Translations under genes and position numbers: made by a program
Assembly: GCA_002067205.1 (NCBI GenBank)
Contig: MVQL01000133.1
Location: 62,001-126,000 of the forward strand
DNA length: 64,000 nucleotides
Source of the DNA: Pelotomaculum sp. PtaB.Bin104
GTDB lineage: Bacteria > Bacillota > Desulfotomaculia > Desulfotomaculales > Pelotomaculaceae
Direction of reading: 5' to 3'
Notes under the pieces: model-generated
What the model was told of the DNA's origin: nothing
The model's input: only the letters and a program-made list of their open reading frames with translations
Databases searched by the model: none
Shown here: positions 50,676 to 57,738 of the stretch, one piece after another
Numbering within the stretch: the stretch's first letter is position 1
How the letters are laid out: each line of letters begins with the position of its first letter

Positions 50676-50975
50676 ATGAACGAGAATAACACCATACTCT
50701 TTTTGAATTGGCCTGAGGCCTGGAACGCCGGGGGTGAGGTCGCAGGAGGAAAGGGGTGGAACCTGGGAAGGCTTCATCGCTACGGGTTTAATATCCCCCT
50801 GGGGGGTGTACTATCGGTCGGGGCTTATCAAAGATTTATCGAGGAAAACAGGTTACTTGCAGATATAACGGATATAGCCAGGATTGTTACCATTGATGCT
50901 ATTGTGGAAAAGGAGGCTGAGCGATGCTCATCAGGTAGAAAAAACGGTCTTCTTTTGCAATGTAGGCATATTTAA
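50676..50975 (+). pseudogene. PEP synthase/PPDK-like N-terminal fragment
   Basis: About 83 codons from ATG 50676 encode the beginning of a PEP-utilising enzyme (pyruvate phosphate dikinase ATP-grasp N-terminus): GGEVAGGKGWNLGRLHRYGFNIP and a following helix. After about 50920 the frame enters antisense transposase sequence and stops at 50973. The enzyme is normally 800-900 residues, so this is a destroyed gene. AAGGAGG precedes the ATG and the TetR operator 2 controls it. Confidence 0.75.
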
Positions 50976-51150
50976 TGTCCACTTCCCAAAGTTGATCTGG
51001 GACGGTAATCTGGCGGTTAGCTGCCAAGTGCCGGGGGTGCTTAACCTTGATGCGTCTGTGGCGCCAGTATATCTAATTCCTTACAGAGCCGGTAGACTTT
51101 TTTATGGTTAATTACCAGGTTATGCTGGCGACGCATTACCGGGCTTACAG
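50920..51150 (-). pseudogene. IS3-family transposase (OrfB) remnant
   Basis: On the minus strand one frame reads VINHKKVYRLCKELDILAPQ and, after a frameshift near 51050, a second reads KHPRHLAANRQITVPDQLW and VDIKYAYIAKEDRFFYL, the region before the catalytic core of IS3 OrfB. Both ends of the element are gone. It truncates the PEP-synthase-like gene. Confidence 0.75.
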
Positions 51151-51339
51151 GAAAAGGCTACGGAAAAGCTTAGTTATGTATTAGACTTAAAAGAAAAACC
51201 TTCCGTGAAGGAAGGCAAATGAAAGAGTATTTAGACTAGCCACCAGCTTGCACCTGGTGGTTTTTCACTGGTTGGGGTAACGTTGGGGTACTTTTGCTAT
51301 TAGGGGTAAAAGTATAAGCCCCGGAGGGCTTGATTTTTA
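51151..51339. other. Intergenic region with terminators, left of the attachment site
   Basis: Contains CCACCAG/CTGGTGG with TTTTT (51240-51265) and AGCCC/GGGCT (about 51318-51329), which on the minus strand is the natural terminator of the tRNA-Arg gene. Confidence 0.55.
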
Positions 51340-51386
51340 TGGCGCGCCTGGAGAGATTCGAACCCCCGACCTTCTGATCCGTAGTC
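51340..51386 (-). other. 3' fragment of tRNA-Arg (attachment-site copy)
   Basis: On the minus strand the sequence runs from the anticodon loop (CTACGGA, anticodon ACG) through AGAAGGTC, the T-arm GGGGGTTCGAATCTCTC and the acceptor strand GGCGCGCC-A. The 5' half of the tRNA is missing. A lone tRNA 3' part is the classic scar where an integrative element enters a tRNA gene; the intact gene should lie at the far (right) end of the element beyond the window. Confidence 0.8.
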
Positions 51387-51677
51387 CGTAAAATGTCGTT
51401 TTGTGTAGTTCGGTTAAGCTCGGGAAGGCTTGTCCTACCTGGTTTTGTTAATTATATACTTGGGAATAGTTGGGTTATTTTTGGCACACTTTTAAACAGT
51501 TTGGCACACTTTCTGGCACACATTTTTAAGTCTGTAGGTCTAGTGTTTATAAGGCATTTTGGCTCTGGTGGCACACTTCTGATATGGCGGAGTATAATAA
51601 TAACTTTGGGAAATACAACTTCATGTCTTTCCACAGGTTCAAGCCGGGGCTATTTTTCCTATCCAGGTACAAATACT
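51387..51677. promoter_or_regulatory. Attachment-site flank with repeated GGCACAC boxes
   Basis: Four copies of GGCACAC lie at 51483, 51503, 51515 and 51570, three of them in TTGGCACACTT or CTGGCACACAT context. Integrase arm-binding sites have this kind of arrangement beside the core. No integrase gene is visible here. Confidence 0.5.
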
Positions 51678-52622
51678 TTACCGGCTCATTTTATGCCTGC
51701 CTTGGGGCATCCTGCGAGGTGAAACCGGTCTTTCCTCTAATAACTCCAGCCAGTTTTCTGGAAATCCTATGTATCTTAACTGGATGTCCATACTATACTC
51801 ATTGATTAGAGCCTCCAGCTCTCTCACTACGCTATTTTTCCATTTATCATGGTTCAAAAACAAATATTTCATAACATAAATAATATCAAATATTCTTTGA
51901 CTGCAGAGGGCATAAGGTCCATTAGGTAATCTAGGATAGTTAACAAGCTTATGAAAATATATGCGCATATAATGAGCACAGCGATTGCGTAAATCGGTTA
52001 CGCATATTAACCAACTTCTAAGTTGTTTAGGACCTGTTTTGAAAATTTTTTTTGCTATATCCTTTTGATCATTAATTTTCATGTTGGCATAAAATTTGGA
52101 CAGCATCCCAAAAGAAAATAATTCTACTGCAACCCAAATAGGGAATCGTCTTCCGTACTTATCAATATGATGCTTAACAAAAAGTGCCTTCTTATTTTTT
52201 TCAACCGCTCCGTTAAACTCTTCAATAAACCTCTCGTGTCTGCGTATACTTTCAAAGTTGACGGGGTTAATATATCCTTCGGAACCGTATTTGTGTGAAT
52301 GATAGTAGGCTAATTGCGTCCTTAATAATACTTCAATTGGCTCAATAGCATATAAAATTAGATTTCTAAGTTTCTGATCAAATTCATAAATCCTGTAAAT
52401 CTGATTAAATCTGGTGCCATCTCGAAAACTATCACTACCATAAACCTGGAAGGGCAGGAGATAAGCTGATAAACGGTAATAATTTACCTTGTGGAGTATG
52501 CCGTATGCACAGGCTTCGTTTTCAACCACCAAGCCGCGACTTTTAAGAATTTCAATCTGTTCTTCAAAAGTTGTGGGCGGTTTAAGTTCCGGTTCCCGCT
52601 TTAAGACCTTTTCATTACCCAT
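51678..52622 (-). CDS. Abi_2-family (AbiD/AbiF-like) abortive-infection protein
   Basis: A 314-residue protein. Its N-terminal part (TTFEEQIEILKSRGLVV, ILHKVNYYRLSAYLLPF) and centre (YEFDQKLRNLILYAIEPIEVLLRTQLAYY) match Abi_2/AbiD. The DLRNRCAHY segment near residue 228 is the RxxxxH motif of HEPN ribonucleases. Such proteins abort phage infection. The ATG at 52622 with GAGG upstream is chosen over a longer frame. It is the first gene of the integrated element, a usual place for defence cargo. Confidence 0.85.
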   Translation of the reverse strand: MGNEKVLKREPELKPPTTFEEQIEILKSRGLVVENEACAYGILHKVNYYRLSAYLLPFQVYGSDSFRDGTRFNQIYRIYEFDQKLRNLILYAIEPIEVLLRTQLAYYHSHKYGSEGYINPVNFESIRRHERFIEEFNGAVEKNKKALFVKHHIDKYGRRFPIWVAVELFSFGMLSKFYANMKINDQKDIAKKIFKTGPKQLRSWLICVTDLRNRCAHYMRIYFHKLVNYPRLPNGPYALCSQRIFDIIYVMKYLFLNHDKWKNSVVRELEALINEYSMDIQLRYIGFPENWLELLEERPVSPRRMPQGRHKMSR

Positions 52623-53016
52623 ATTGAGCCTCAAAAATACAAATAAAAGTCCCACCCTGGTACGCATTGTTAAGAGGCGTGGTGGGCTCGGTTAATTTAT
52701 TTTACATAATGTGAAGCAGTCTGTCAATAATTCATAATATTCTCAACATTGCTCAGTGTATTATTTTTCGTTGATTTACCTGGCTTTACCGATAATATCA
52801 AATAATCTGTCACAAAAAAATTTACATCGATAAAATTATTTTACCCTGTCCTTGGCCGCTGCTCCGCTTGCGACCGGCTTTTTTGTCCGACATCAGTCAG
52901 CTCAGTATCCCCAACGACTGCACGGTTAAGCGTCAGGGCTCCGGACAAAATCTTATAATCGCTGGTTTATGTATTTAAGCCCGGCCACCGGCAGCACCAG
53001 GGCCGGGCTTCGTGTC
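52623..53016. other. Intergenic region with terminator
   Basis: AT-rich left part, then AAGCCCGGCC (52977-52986) and GGCCGGGCTT (53001-53010), which on the minus strand is followed by AAAT and ends the next gene's transcript. A GTCCGGA dyad-like pair (GTCCGACATC and CTCCGGAC) occurs at 52890-52955. Confidence 0.5.
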
Positions 53017-53592
53017 TTACCTGGCCTGCTCAATTAACTCCGCTTCGACTTGCTCAACCATCTCCGCAAACAAATAATTTATATCAAGCGGTTTAGGGAA
53101 AACGTTCTTAATCTTTACAATATCACCCACGTAGAGCGTAGCTTTGCCGGAAAGTTTTTTCCCCAATGATTCAATAGAAATACCAATGGCCTGCGCCATC
53201 TTATCTGCTGATATATTTTGTCTGTACATTTCAGCCCAAAGGTTTTTATAAAGCATAGTTGACCTGCTAAAAAACATTGGGACGGGTTCTGGTTGATGTT
53301 TCCCTATCATCTCGTTGACCATTGCATTTACTTCTTCCTGGTATTTTTGCAGGGTTTCTTCTGTGGGTTCAATGCATTGGTCAATAAGATGCTTGCTGTG
53401 ATTAACCCTGGCCAAATCATTCCAGCCTTCAGAAGTGTGTATGCTTAGTTCTTTATTCCTTACAAGCTGAGCAGCATATTTTTTTCTTAGCCTGTTTTTA
53501 ATAAACCACTCTTTGATATTTCTTGAAAAATTCACACCCATGATCTTTCTTGGAAACTTCATGGCAAATATACTCATAACAATTACCTCCAT
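53017..53592 (-). CDS. Element-borne helix-turn-helix protein
   Basis: A 191-residue protein. The C-terminal third has a Cro/C1-like helix-turn-helix (ISADKMAQAIGISIESLGKKLSG, followed by DINYLFAEM, the usual end of phage XRE proteins). The N-terminal two thirds are basic and helical without a recognised domain. GGAGG lies before the start. It may regulate the element. Confidence 0.65.
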   Translation of the reverse strand: MEVIVMSIFAMKFPRKIMGVNFSRNIKEWFIKNRLRKKYAAQLVRNKELSIHTSEGWNDLARVNHSKHLIDQCIEPTEETLQKYQEEVNAMVNEMIGKHQPEPVPMFFSRSTMLYKNLWAEMYRQNISADKMAQAIGISIESLGKKLSGKATLYVGDIVKIKNVFPKPLDINYLFAEMVEQVEAELIEQAR

Positions 53593-53694
53593 ATGGTTTG
53601 ATTTTCCACCACCTGGAGGCTATAATAAAAATGTCCTCCTTCGGGTGGAGCTTATTGCAGGAAGGGATTGCTGTCCAGGCTGGCCTTCCTGCTT

Positions 53695-53886
53695 TTATTT
53701 TTTATTCTTTGCTTGTCCATTCTCTAACCATTTTAAAAGCGCCTGACGGCTAAAACGCCACTCCCTTCCCACTTTCTTTCCCGGTATTTCCCCGTTGTTT
53801 ACCATTTTTGACATAGCATTTCGCCCAACTCTTAGGAAATCTGCAGCCTCTTGTAAAGTTAATATTTCATCCTCTTTTTCTTCCAT
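53695..53886 (-). CDS. Excisionase-type helix-turn-helix protein
   Basis: A 63-residue HTH_17/excisionase-family protein: ILTLQEAADFLRVGRNAMSK, then GKKVGREWRFSRQALLKWL. The ATG at 53886 follows GGGAGGG at good spacing; a longer frame to 53937 lacks one. Such proteins bind attachment or transfer regions of mobile elements. It is divergent from the FtsK-like gene across the iteron repeats. Confidence 0.85.
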   Translation of the reverse strand: MEEKEDEILTLQEAADFLRVGRNAMSKMVNNGEIPGKKVGREWRFSRQALLKWLENGQAKNKK

Positions 53887-53950
53887 ATTATCCCTCCCAC
53901 AAACATTATACACTAATATTAGGACAAGCACAAGCACAACTAATTATATT

Positions 53951-54010
53951 TAATCATAAAACAGTATATCTAATTACAAAACATCATATGTATTAGTAAA
54001 ACAACGGTTT
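53951..54010. repeat. Three imperfect 20-bp tandem repeats (iteron-like)
   Basis: 53951-53970, 53971-53990 and 53991-54010 share the pattern TA(A/T)T-N-A-N-AAAAC followed by a variable tail. They fill the space between the excisionase and the translocase genes. An operator or replication origin is likely. Confidence 0.6.
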
Positions 54011-54035
54011 CAAAACCATATACGGAGGTGTTTAC

Positions 54036-55127
54036 ATGTCCCATCAGAATCCCGTTGATACTTGGGTTTCCCTGCTGGTTAAGACTTACAAAACTTTTCA
54101 GCCAAAGAAAACAACCCTTAACGACATCTGGACGAACTGCGGCCTGGTTGTACGTCGGAACAAGGAGAAGCCCCTGTTGCCCGTCAAACTGTCTGAAAGG
54201 AAGCGCCCCTATGGTCGGGACTTATTACTGCATATCCCGGTAGGCCTTTCTGATCTGGACTTCTACCGGCGCTATGAAAAGCTATGCTGGGCCTTCAATG
54301 CTGAGATTGAGCTAGAACCCGTGAACGGAAAACTTCTGATCCGGATCATGGACCAGCAGCTACAAAAGGTTATTCCTTTTGACCTGCCGCAACCACCCAC
54401 TATGGCTTTACCAGTTCCAGTGGGATATTCCCGCGCCGGTTTGGAATGGCTGGACCTGGCTGCAGCTCCTCATTTCCTGGTGGCTGGCACTCCCGGCAGT
54501 GGCAAGTCAAATCTACTGCATTGCCTTTGCGCTGCGCTGTATGGCATAGCTGACATAAGGATTATTGACCTCAAGCGCCTTGAGTTCTCATACCTCCGTC
54601 AGCATGGAGTCACTGTGGCCGCCACAGAGAAAGAGGCTGCCCGGGTCCTGCTGGACTTGAATCATGAAATGGACCGGCGATTAGCTGTGCTGGAGGCGGC
54701 TGGAGTGGTCAAGGTCCAGGATTATGACGGCAATATGCCCTTTATCGTTTGCATTATTGATGAGCTGGCAGAGCTGCAGGATGATACCTGCCACAGTTTA
54801 TTAAACCGGCTCCTACGACTTGCCAGAGCTTGCGGCATATCGATTGTAGCGGCTACCCAGCGCCCCAGCACCGCAATAATCTCCGGAGACAGCCGGGCAC
54901 AGTTCGCCGCCAGGCTTTGCTATCGTGTGGCTGATGAGGTCAATTCCCGGATGGTCCTTGGAGAAACCTGCAGCCGGGCTGCTTACCTGCCCACGGTCCC
55001 CGGTCGGGCGATCCTCCGGTGGGATAAAACCAGGGAGGTACAAACCATGTTCCTGCCGGTGGCGGAGGCAAGAAAACGTTTGTATGAACGCTGTCCCAGC
55101 CCGCCTGAAGCTCCAGGGATAGCCTAA
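54036..55127 (+). CDS. FtsK/SpoIIIE-type DNA translocase of the element
   Basis: A 363-residue ATPase. Walker A is AGTPGSGKSNLL (about residue 152), Walker B is VCIIDELAEL (about 240), and an ATQRP motif follows. No membrane segments and no gamma domain are present. Proteins of this size act as transfer or replication ATPases (TraB/Tra-like or Rep-associated) in integrative elements of Firmicutes. GGAGG precedes the ATG. It is followed by a replication-relaxation gene. Confidence 0.9.
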   Translation: MSHQNPVDTWVSLLVKTYKTFQPKKTTLNDIWTNCGLVVRRNKEKPLLPVKLSERKRPYGRDLLLHIPVGLSDLDFYRRYEKLCWAFNAEIELEPVNGKLLIRIMDQQLQKVIPFDLPQPPTMALPVPVGYSRAGLEWLDLAAAPHFLVAGTPGSGKSNLLHCLCAALYGIADIRIIDLKRLEFSYLRQHGVTVAATEKEAARVLLDLNHEMDRRLAVLEAAGVVKVQDYDGNMPFIVCIIDELAELQDDTCHSLLNRLLRLARACGISIVAATQRPSTAIISGDSRAQFAARLCYRVADEVNSRMVLGETCSRAAYLPTVPGRAILRWDKTREVQTMFLPVAEARKRLYERCPSPPEAPGIA

Positions 55128-55344
55128 AAAGGGTTTCAATTGATTAGGTAATCATACCAGAGATAAATTTTAGAGGCCTTATACAGCCTTCTGTGCGGTC
55201 GTTTTTTTCAAGAAACCGTTTACAAAACCGTTGTCTTCAGCCTGCCTGGACACTACGGGTAAGCCTGTCCAATGCCAATAAATACGGGAATCTTTAAGGC
55301 GAACGAATAGGGATAAAATTATGAATAGGTAGAAGGTGAAGCAT
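55128..55344. other. Intergenic region
   Basis: No gene or strong hairpin is seen between the translocase and replication-relaxation genes. Confidence 0.4.
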
Positions 55345-55968
55345 ATGGGACGCATCACGCCGCGCGACGCCGCCCTGCTGGCCGAGGTAGCTGAAGGCAG
55401 ATTCTATCTCCGGGAGCAGCTGCAGGGACTTTTCTTCAATAAGCTCCAGGGACCACAAAAAGCACAGGAGCGGCTTAGAAAACTATGTCTGGCAAAACAG
55501 TTAAGGCGCCGCCGGATCGGCTCCCAGGGTGGTTATGTATATTATTCAAACCCTTGGAGCGAAAAGTATAATCATTGGCTTGTATTAAACTGGGTTTATG
55601 TTGCTCTGACTACGCAGGCAAAAAGCTGGCAAAAGGTCAGCGTGTTCAAGCGGGAATATGTCTTTGGCAACCTTCGGGCTGATGCTCTGGCATGTGTTGA
55701 TAATATCGTGAAAAAGGAGAGGCAAATATTTTTCATTGAGGCTGACAATGCCACTCACCCCTTTGTTGATAAATACCGCAAAGTTGCCGAATCGCTAGAG
55801 TTCTCCCTGAATCATCCCTGGTGGTATGCCGGTGGGTTCCCCCGTGTGCTGGTCGTCACTAATCGACTGTCCAAAATTGGGGAGAGCGTTTTGGGCTCAC
55901 CGGTTAAGTATTGCCTGACTACCCTGGATGATGTAAGGCAGGACGTTTATGCCTGCCTACGGAGGTAA
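55345..55968 (+). CDS. Replication-relaxation family protein
   Basis: A 207-residue protein with an N-terminal winged-helix part (ITPRDAALLAEVAEGRFYLREQL) and a C-terminal part (LRADALACV, FFIEADNAT, RKVAESLEF) as in Replic_Relax proteins of plasmids and integrative elements. It resembles a nuclease-like fold with E-x-D. The ATG at 55345 follows AGAAGGTG; an upstream GTG at 55336 overlaps that site. It is presumably needed for element replication. Confidence 0.8.
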   Translation: MGRITPRDAALLAEVAEGRFYLREQLQGLFFNKLQGPQKAQERLRKLCLAKQLRRRRIGSQGGYVYYSNPWSEKYNHWLVLNWVYVALTTQAKSWQKVSVFKREYVFGNLRADALACVDNIVKKERQIFFIEADNATHPFVDKYRKVAESLEFSLNHPWWYAGGFPRVLVVTNRLSKIGESVLGSPVKYCLTTLDDVRQDVYACLRR

Positions 55969-55972
55969 TCCT

Positions 55973-56170
55973 ATGGGCTTTAATAGTTTTGGCCGGTCCA
56001 TAGGCTATGAAATAGCCCGCGGCTTGTGTGATTGGGAGCGGCGCCAGGGTATGAGTAGAAACGAGATTGCTGACGAAGAAATTAAACGGCGCAAAGCCAA
56101 AGAGAAGGCTTACCGGGAAGGATATAAACGAGCCTTCGGTGTATACCCGGAGCAAACCTGGCGCTGGTAA
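55973..56170 (+). CDS. Small basic element protein
   Basis: A 65-residue, strongly basic protein (MGFNSFGRSIGYEIARGLCD, then RNEIADEEIKRRKAKEKAYR). The ATG at 55973 follows CGGAGG, 4 bp after the replication-relaxation stop. It is probably co-transcribed and ends before a terminator. Function unknown. Confidence 0.65.
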   Translation: MGFNSFGRSIGYEIARGLCDWERRQGMSRNEIADEEIKRRKAKEKAYREGYKRAFGVYPEQTWRW

Positions 56171-56175
56171 ATGTT

Positions 56176-56205
56176 AAAGGTAGGGTCGTTATAACCCTAC
56201 CTTTT
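56176..56205 (+). terminator. Terminator of the element's replication operon
   Basis: AAAGGTAGGGT (56176-56186) and ACCCTACCTTTT (56194-56205). Confidence 0.9.
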
Positions 56206-56249
56206 GGCTTAGAAATTTAAAGGGGGTTCTGCCCGGAAACACCCTTACA

Positions 56250-56723
56250 TTATTTTAACATTTCAGCCAACACTTTAGCTGCAAAATCCTTTGCTTGTTC
56301 CCATCCCCATTTTATTCCTTTATCCGCTACTTCCCTTACCTTTTCTGGACCAGTGAGGGTCTTTTCTATCTCTAATTTTTGTTCAACATAGTTAATACCG
56401 TCTACAGTAATTTTTATGTTATCAGTAAAAACATGAAGAATTTTGTTACCTCTACCCCCACGTGAAAAATCCGCACCAGTAATTAGACGCTCATTAAGGA
56501 GTTTGGCTAATGCAATAGCAAACATTTCGAAGTCGCCGCCAATTATATTAGAATTTATATTTTCTCGCATGTTTGGTATATCTTTCTGATACTCTAAATA
56601 AATAGCAAGCAGCACTTTTTGTTTATTATCTAATCCCAAAACGATTTCCCTCCCGTCAGTTTTTTTAGCTATTCGACAAAAAGAAATAATTTCCTTGACA
56701 AATATTCTGACATTTTCCGACAT
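56250..56723 (-). CDS. YjcQ-like winged-helix protein
   Basis: A 157-residue protein with a central pattern (DNKQKVLLAIYLEYQKDIPNM, GDFEMFAIALAKLLNERLITG, KITVDGINYVEQKLEI) similar to YjcQ-type phage and element proteins that adopt a winged-helix fold. The C-terminal 35 residues form an amphipathic helix (KWGWEQAKDFAAKVLAEML). Function unknown. It is immediately downstream (on its strand) of the palindrome array. Confidence 0.6.
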   Translation of the reverse strand: MSENVRIFVKEIISFCRIAKKTDGREIVLGLDNKQKVLLAIYLEYQKDIPNMRENINSNIIGGDFEMFAIALAKLLNERLITGADFSRGGRGNKILHVFTDNIKITVDGINYVEQKLEIEKTLTGPEKVREVADKGIKWGWEQAKDFAAKVLAEMLK

Positions 56724-56788
56724 TGCTATTAACGTGTATCTTTTTTTAGATATAGCTAATCCAAGAGAAAATCTTCAAAGAATAAATC

Positions 56789-57271
56789 CGACAACGTTGT
56801 CGTATTTCAAATTACCCAACGTTGAGGAAATTGAAAATCCCAAGCGCTTGGGATTTTGCCCGCTGAGTAGATCAAAATGGCCATCGCTAACCGTTTTTCT
56901 CAGGTGCAAATTTACACCTTTTAAAAATGCAAACGTTTGCGATTTTCCGTTTTTTAATATCATTGTCTTTTGTGAATGACTCTCTTTCATCCGGCGGTAA
57001 ATCAAGAAGAGCAATTATTTTTGTAGGTGGCAAATTCGCCAGCGCTGGCGAATTTGAAAATTCTTTAGCAGCTTTCATGAACTTTTGAGCTGTTCTATCG
57101 GTAAAGTCAATTTTTATGCAACAAGAACTAAATTAAACCTAGGACGGATAGGAACAATTTTGAAATTCGTCAACGTTGGCGAATTTCAAAATTCCACATC
57201 GATGTGGAATTCATCAAAGCTAAGAAAACGCCCAACGTTGGGCGTTTTCAATTTGCAAGCGCATGCGAATT
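56789..57271. repeat. Array of ten different loop-less palindromes
   Basis: Perfect dyads: 56789-56802 (14 bp), 56817-56824 (8), 56834-56857 (24), 56929-56940 (12), 57031-57056 (26), 57190-57211 (22), 57224-57249 (26). Near-perfect: 56902-56919 (one mismatch), 57156-57193 (38 bp, one G-T pair), 57250-57271 (two mismatches). Most centres are AACGTT, AGCGCT or ATCGAT. Arms differ in sequence, so these are not copies of one repeat. Outer arms ATTCATCAAA (57209-57218) and TTTGATGAAT (57270-57279) enclose the last two. I do not recognise a known family. Confidence 0.85.
56887..57132 (-). pseudogene. DUF3102-like phage protein fragment inside the palindrome array
   Basis: On the minus strand the frame reads IDFTDRTAQKFMKAAKEFSN, then LPPTKIIALLDLPPDERESF and stops at 56887. 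This matches the C-terminal region of DUF3102 proteins. The 26-bp palindrome at 57031-57056 encodes the NSPALANL stretch in this frame, and the 12-bp one at 56929-56940 encodes IANVC. The N-terminal part is missing behind stops. The palindromes seem to have been inserted into, or grown within, this gene. Confidence 0.6.
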
Positions 57272-57323
57272 TGATGAATCTAATCAAAACGAATAAAGCG
57301 AAACAAATATTTATTTGAAAAAA

Positions 57324-57542
57324 TTATAATATCTGAGCTAATGCTTGCAATAAAAAACCCAATATTAATAAGATTAGTCCTACTCTTACTCTCATCGTTT
57401 GTTTACTTCCCCGCGCGCGTATTGATGGTGCAAGGGCATCCGCAATTTGCTGATAACTGATTACTACCCTGCCGCTCCGCCAGTGATTCTTCAATTCTCC
57501 GGGTAATCTCAATCTTTTCAATCGCCAGCCTTTCCCGACCAA
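57324..57542 (-). CDS. Possible small protein with C-terminal membrane helix
   Basis: A 72-codon frame, TTG start, ending in a hydrophobic helix (VGLILLILGFLLQALAQIL). The first 50 codons are basic and overlap another plausible small frame, so the real start may be the internal ATG that gives a 23-residue hydrophobic peptide. Low confidence. Confidence 0.35.
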   Translation of the reverse strand: MVGKGWRLKRLRLPGELKNHWRSGRVVISYQQIADALAPSIRARGSKQTMRVRVGLILLILGFLLQALAQIL

Positions 57543-57670
57543 CTGATTGACTTATTAGCAAGTTTTGCTATCATGTCCAGTATGCGGTCGATTTCCGCTT
57601 GACTGGTTACAATCGCATCGTCGCAAATCTCAATCCTTGTATTTCTGATTTTGTAAGTCTCAACAATCAC
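57518..57670 (-). CDS. Small phage tail-region protein
   Basis: A 50-residue frame from GTG 57670 with GGGAGG ahead: MIVETYKIRNTRIEICDDAI, then a helix RILDMIAKLANK. It lies between the tape measure (68 bp upstream) and the next small frame and is probably a tail gene. No family is recognised. Confidence 0.5.
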   Translation of the reverse strand: MIVETYKIRNTRIEICDDAIVTSQAEIDRILDMIAKLANKSISWSGKAGD

Positions 57671-57738
57671 TTTATCGCACCTCCCTTCCTTTTTTTAGAT
57701 AATGACCTGGGAAACATTACGCTCCCCAGGTCATTATA

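Noticed and set aside
57085-57318. Plus-strand frame through the palindromes
   Set aside because: No ribosome site; palindromes open frames on both strands symmetrically.
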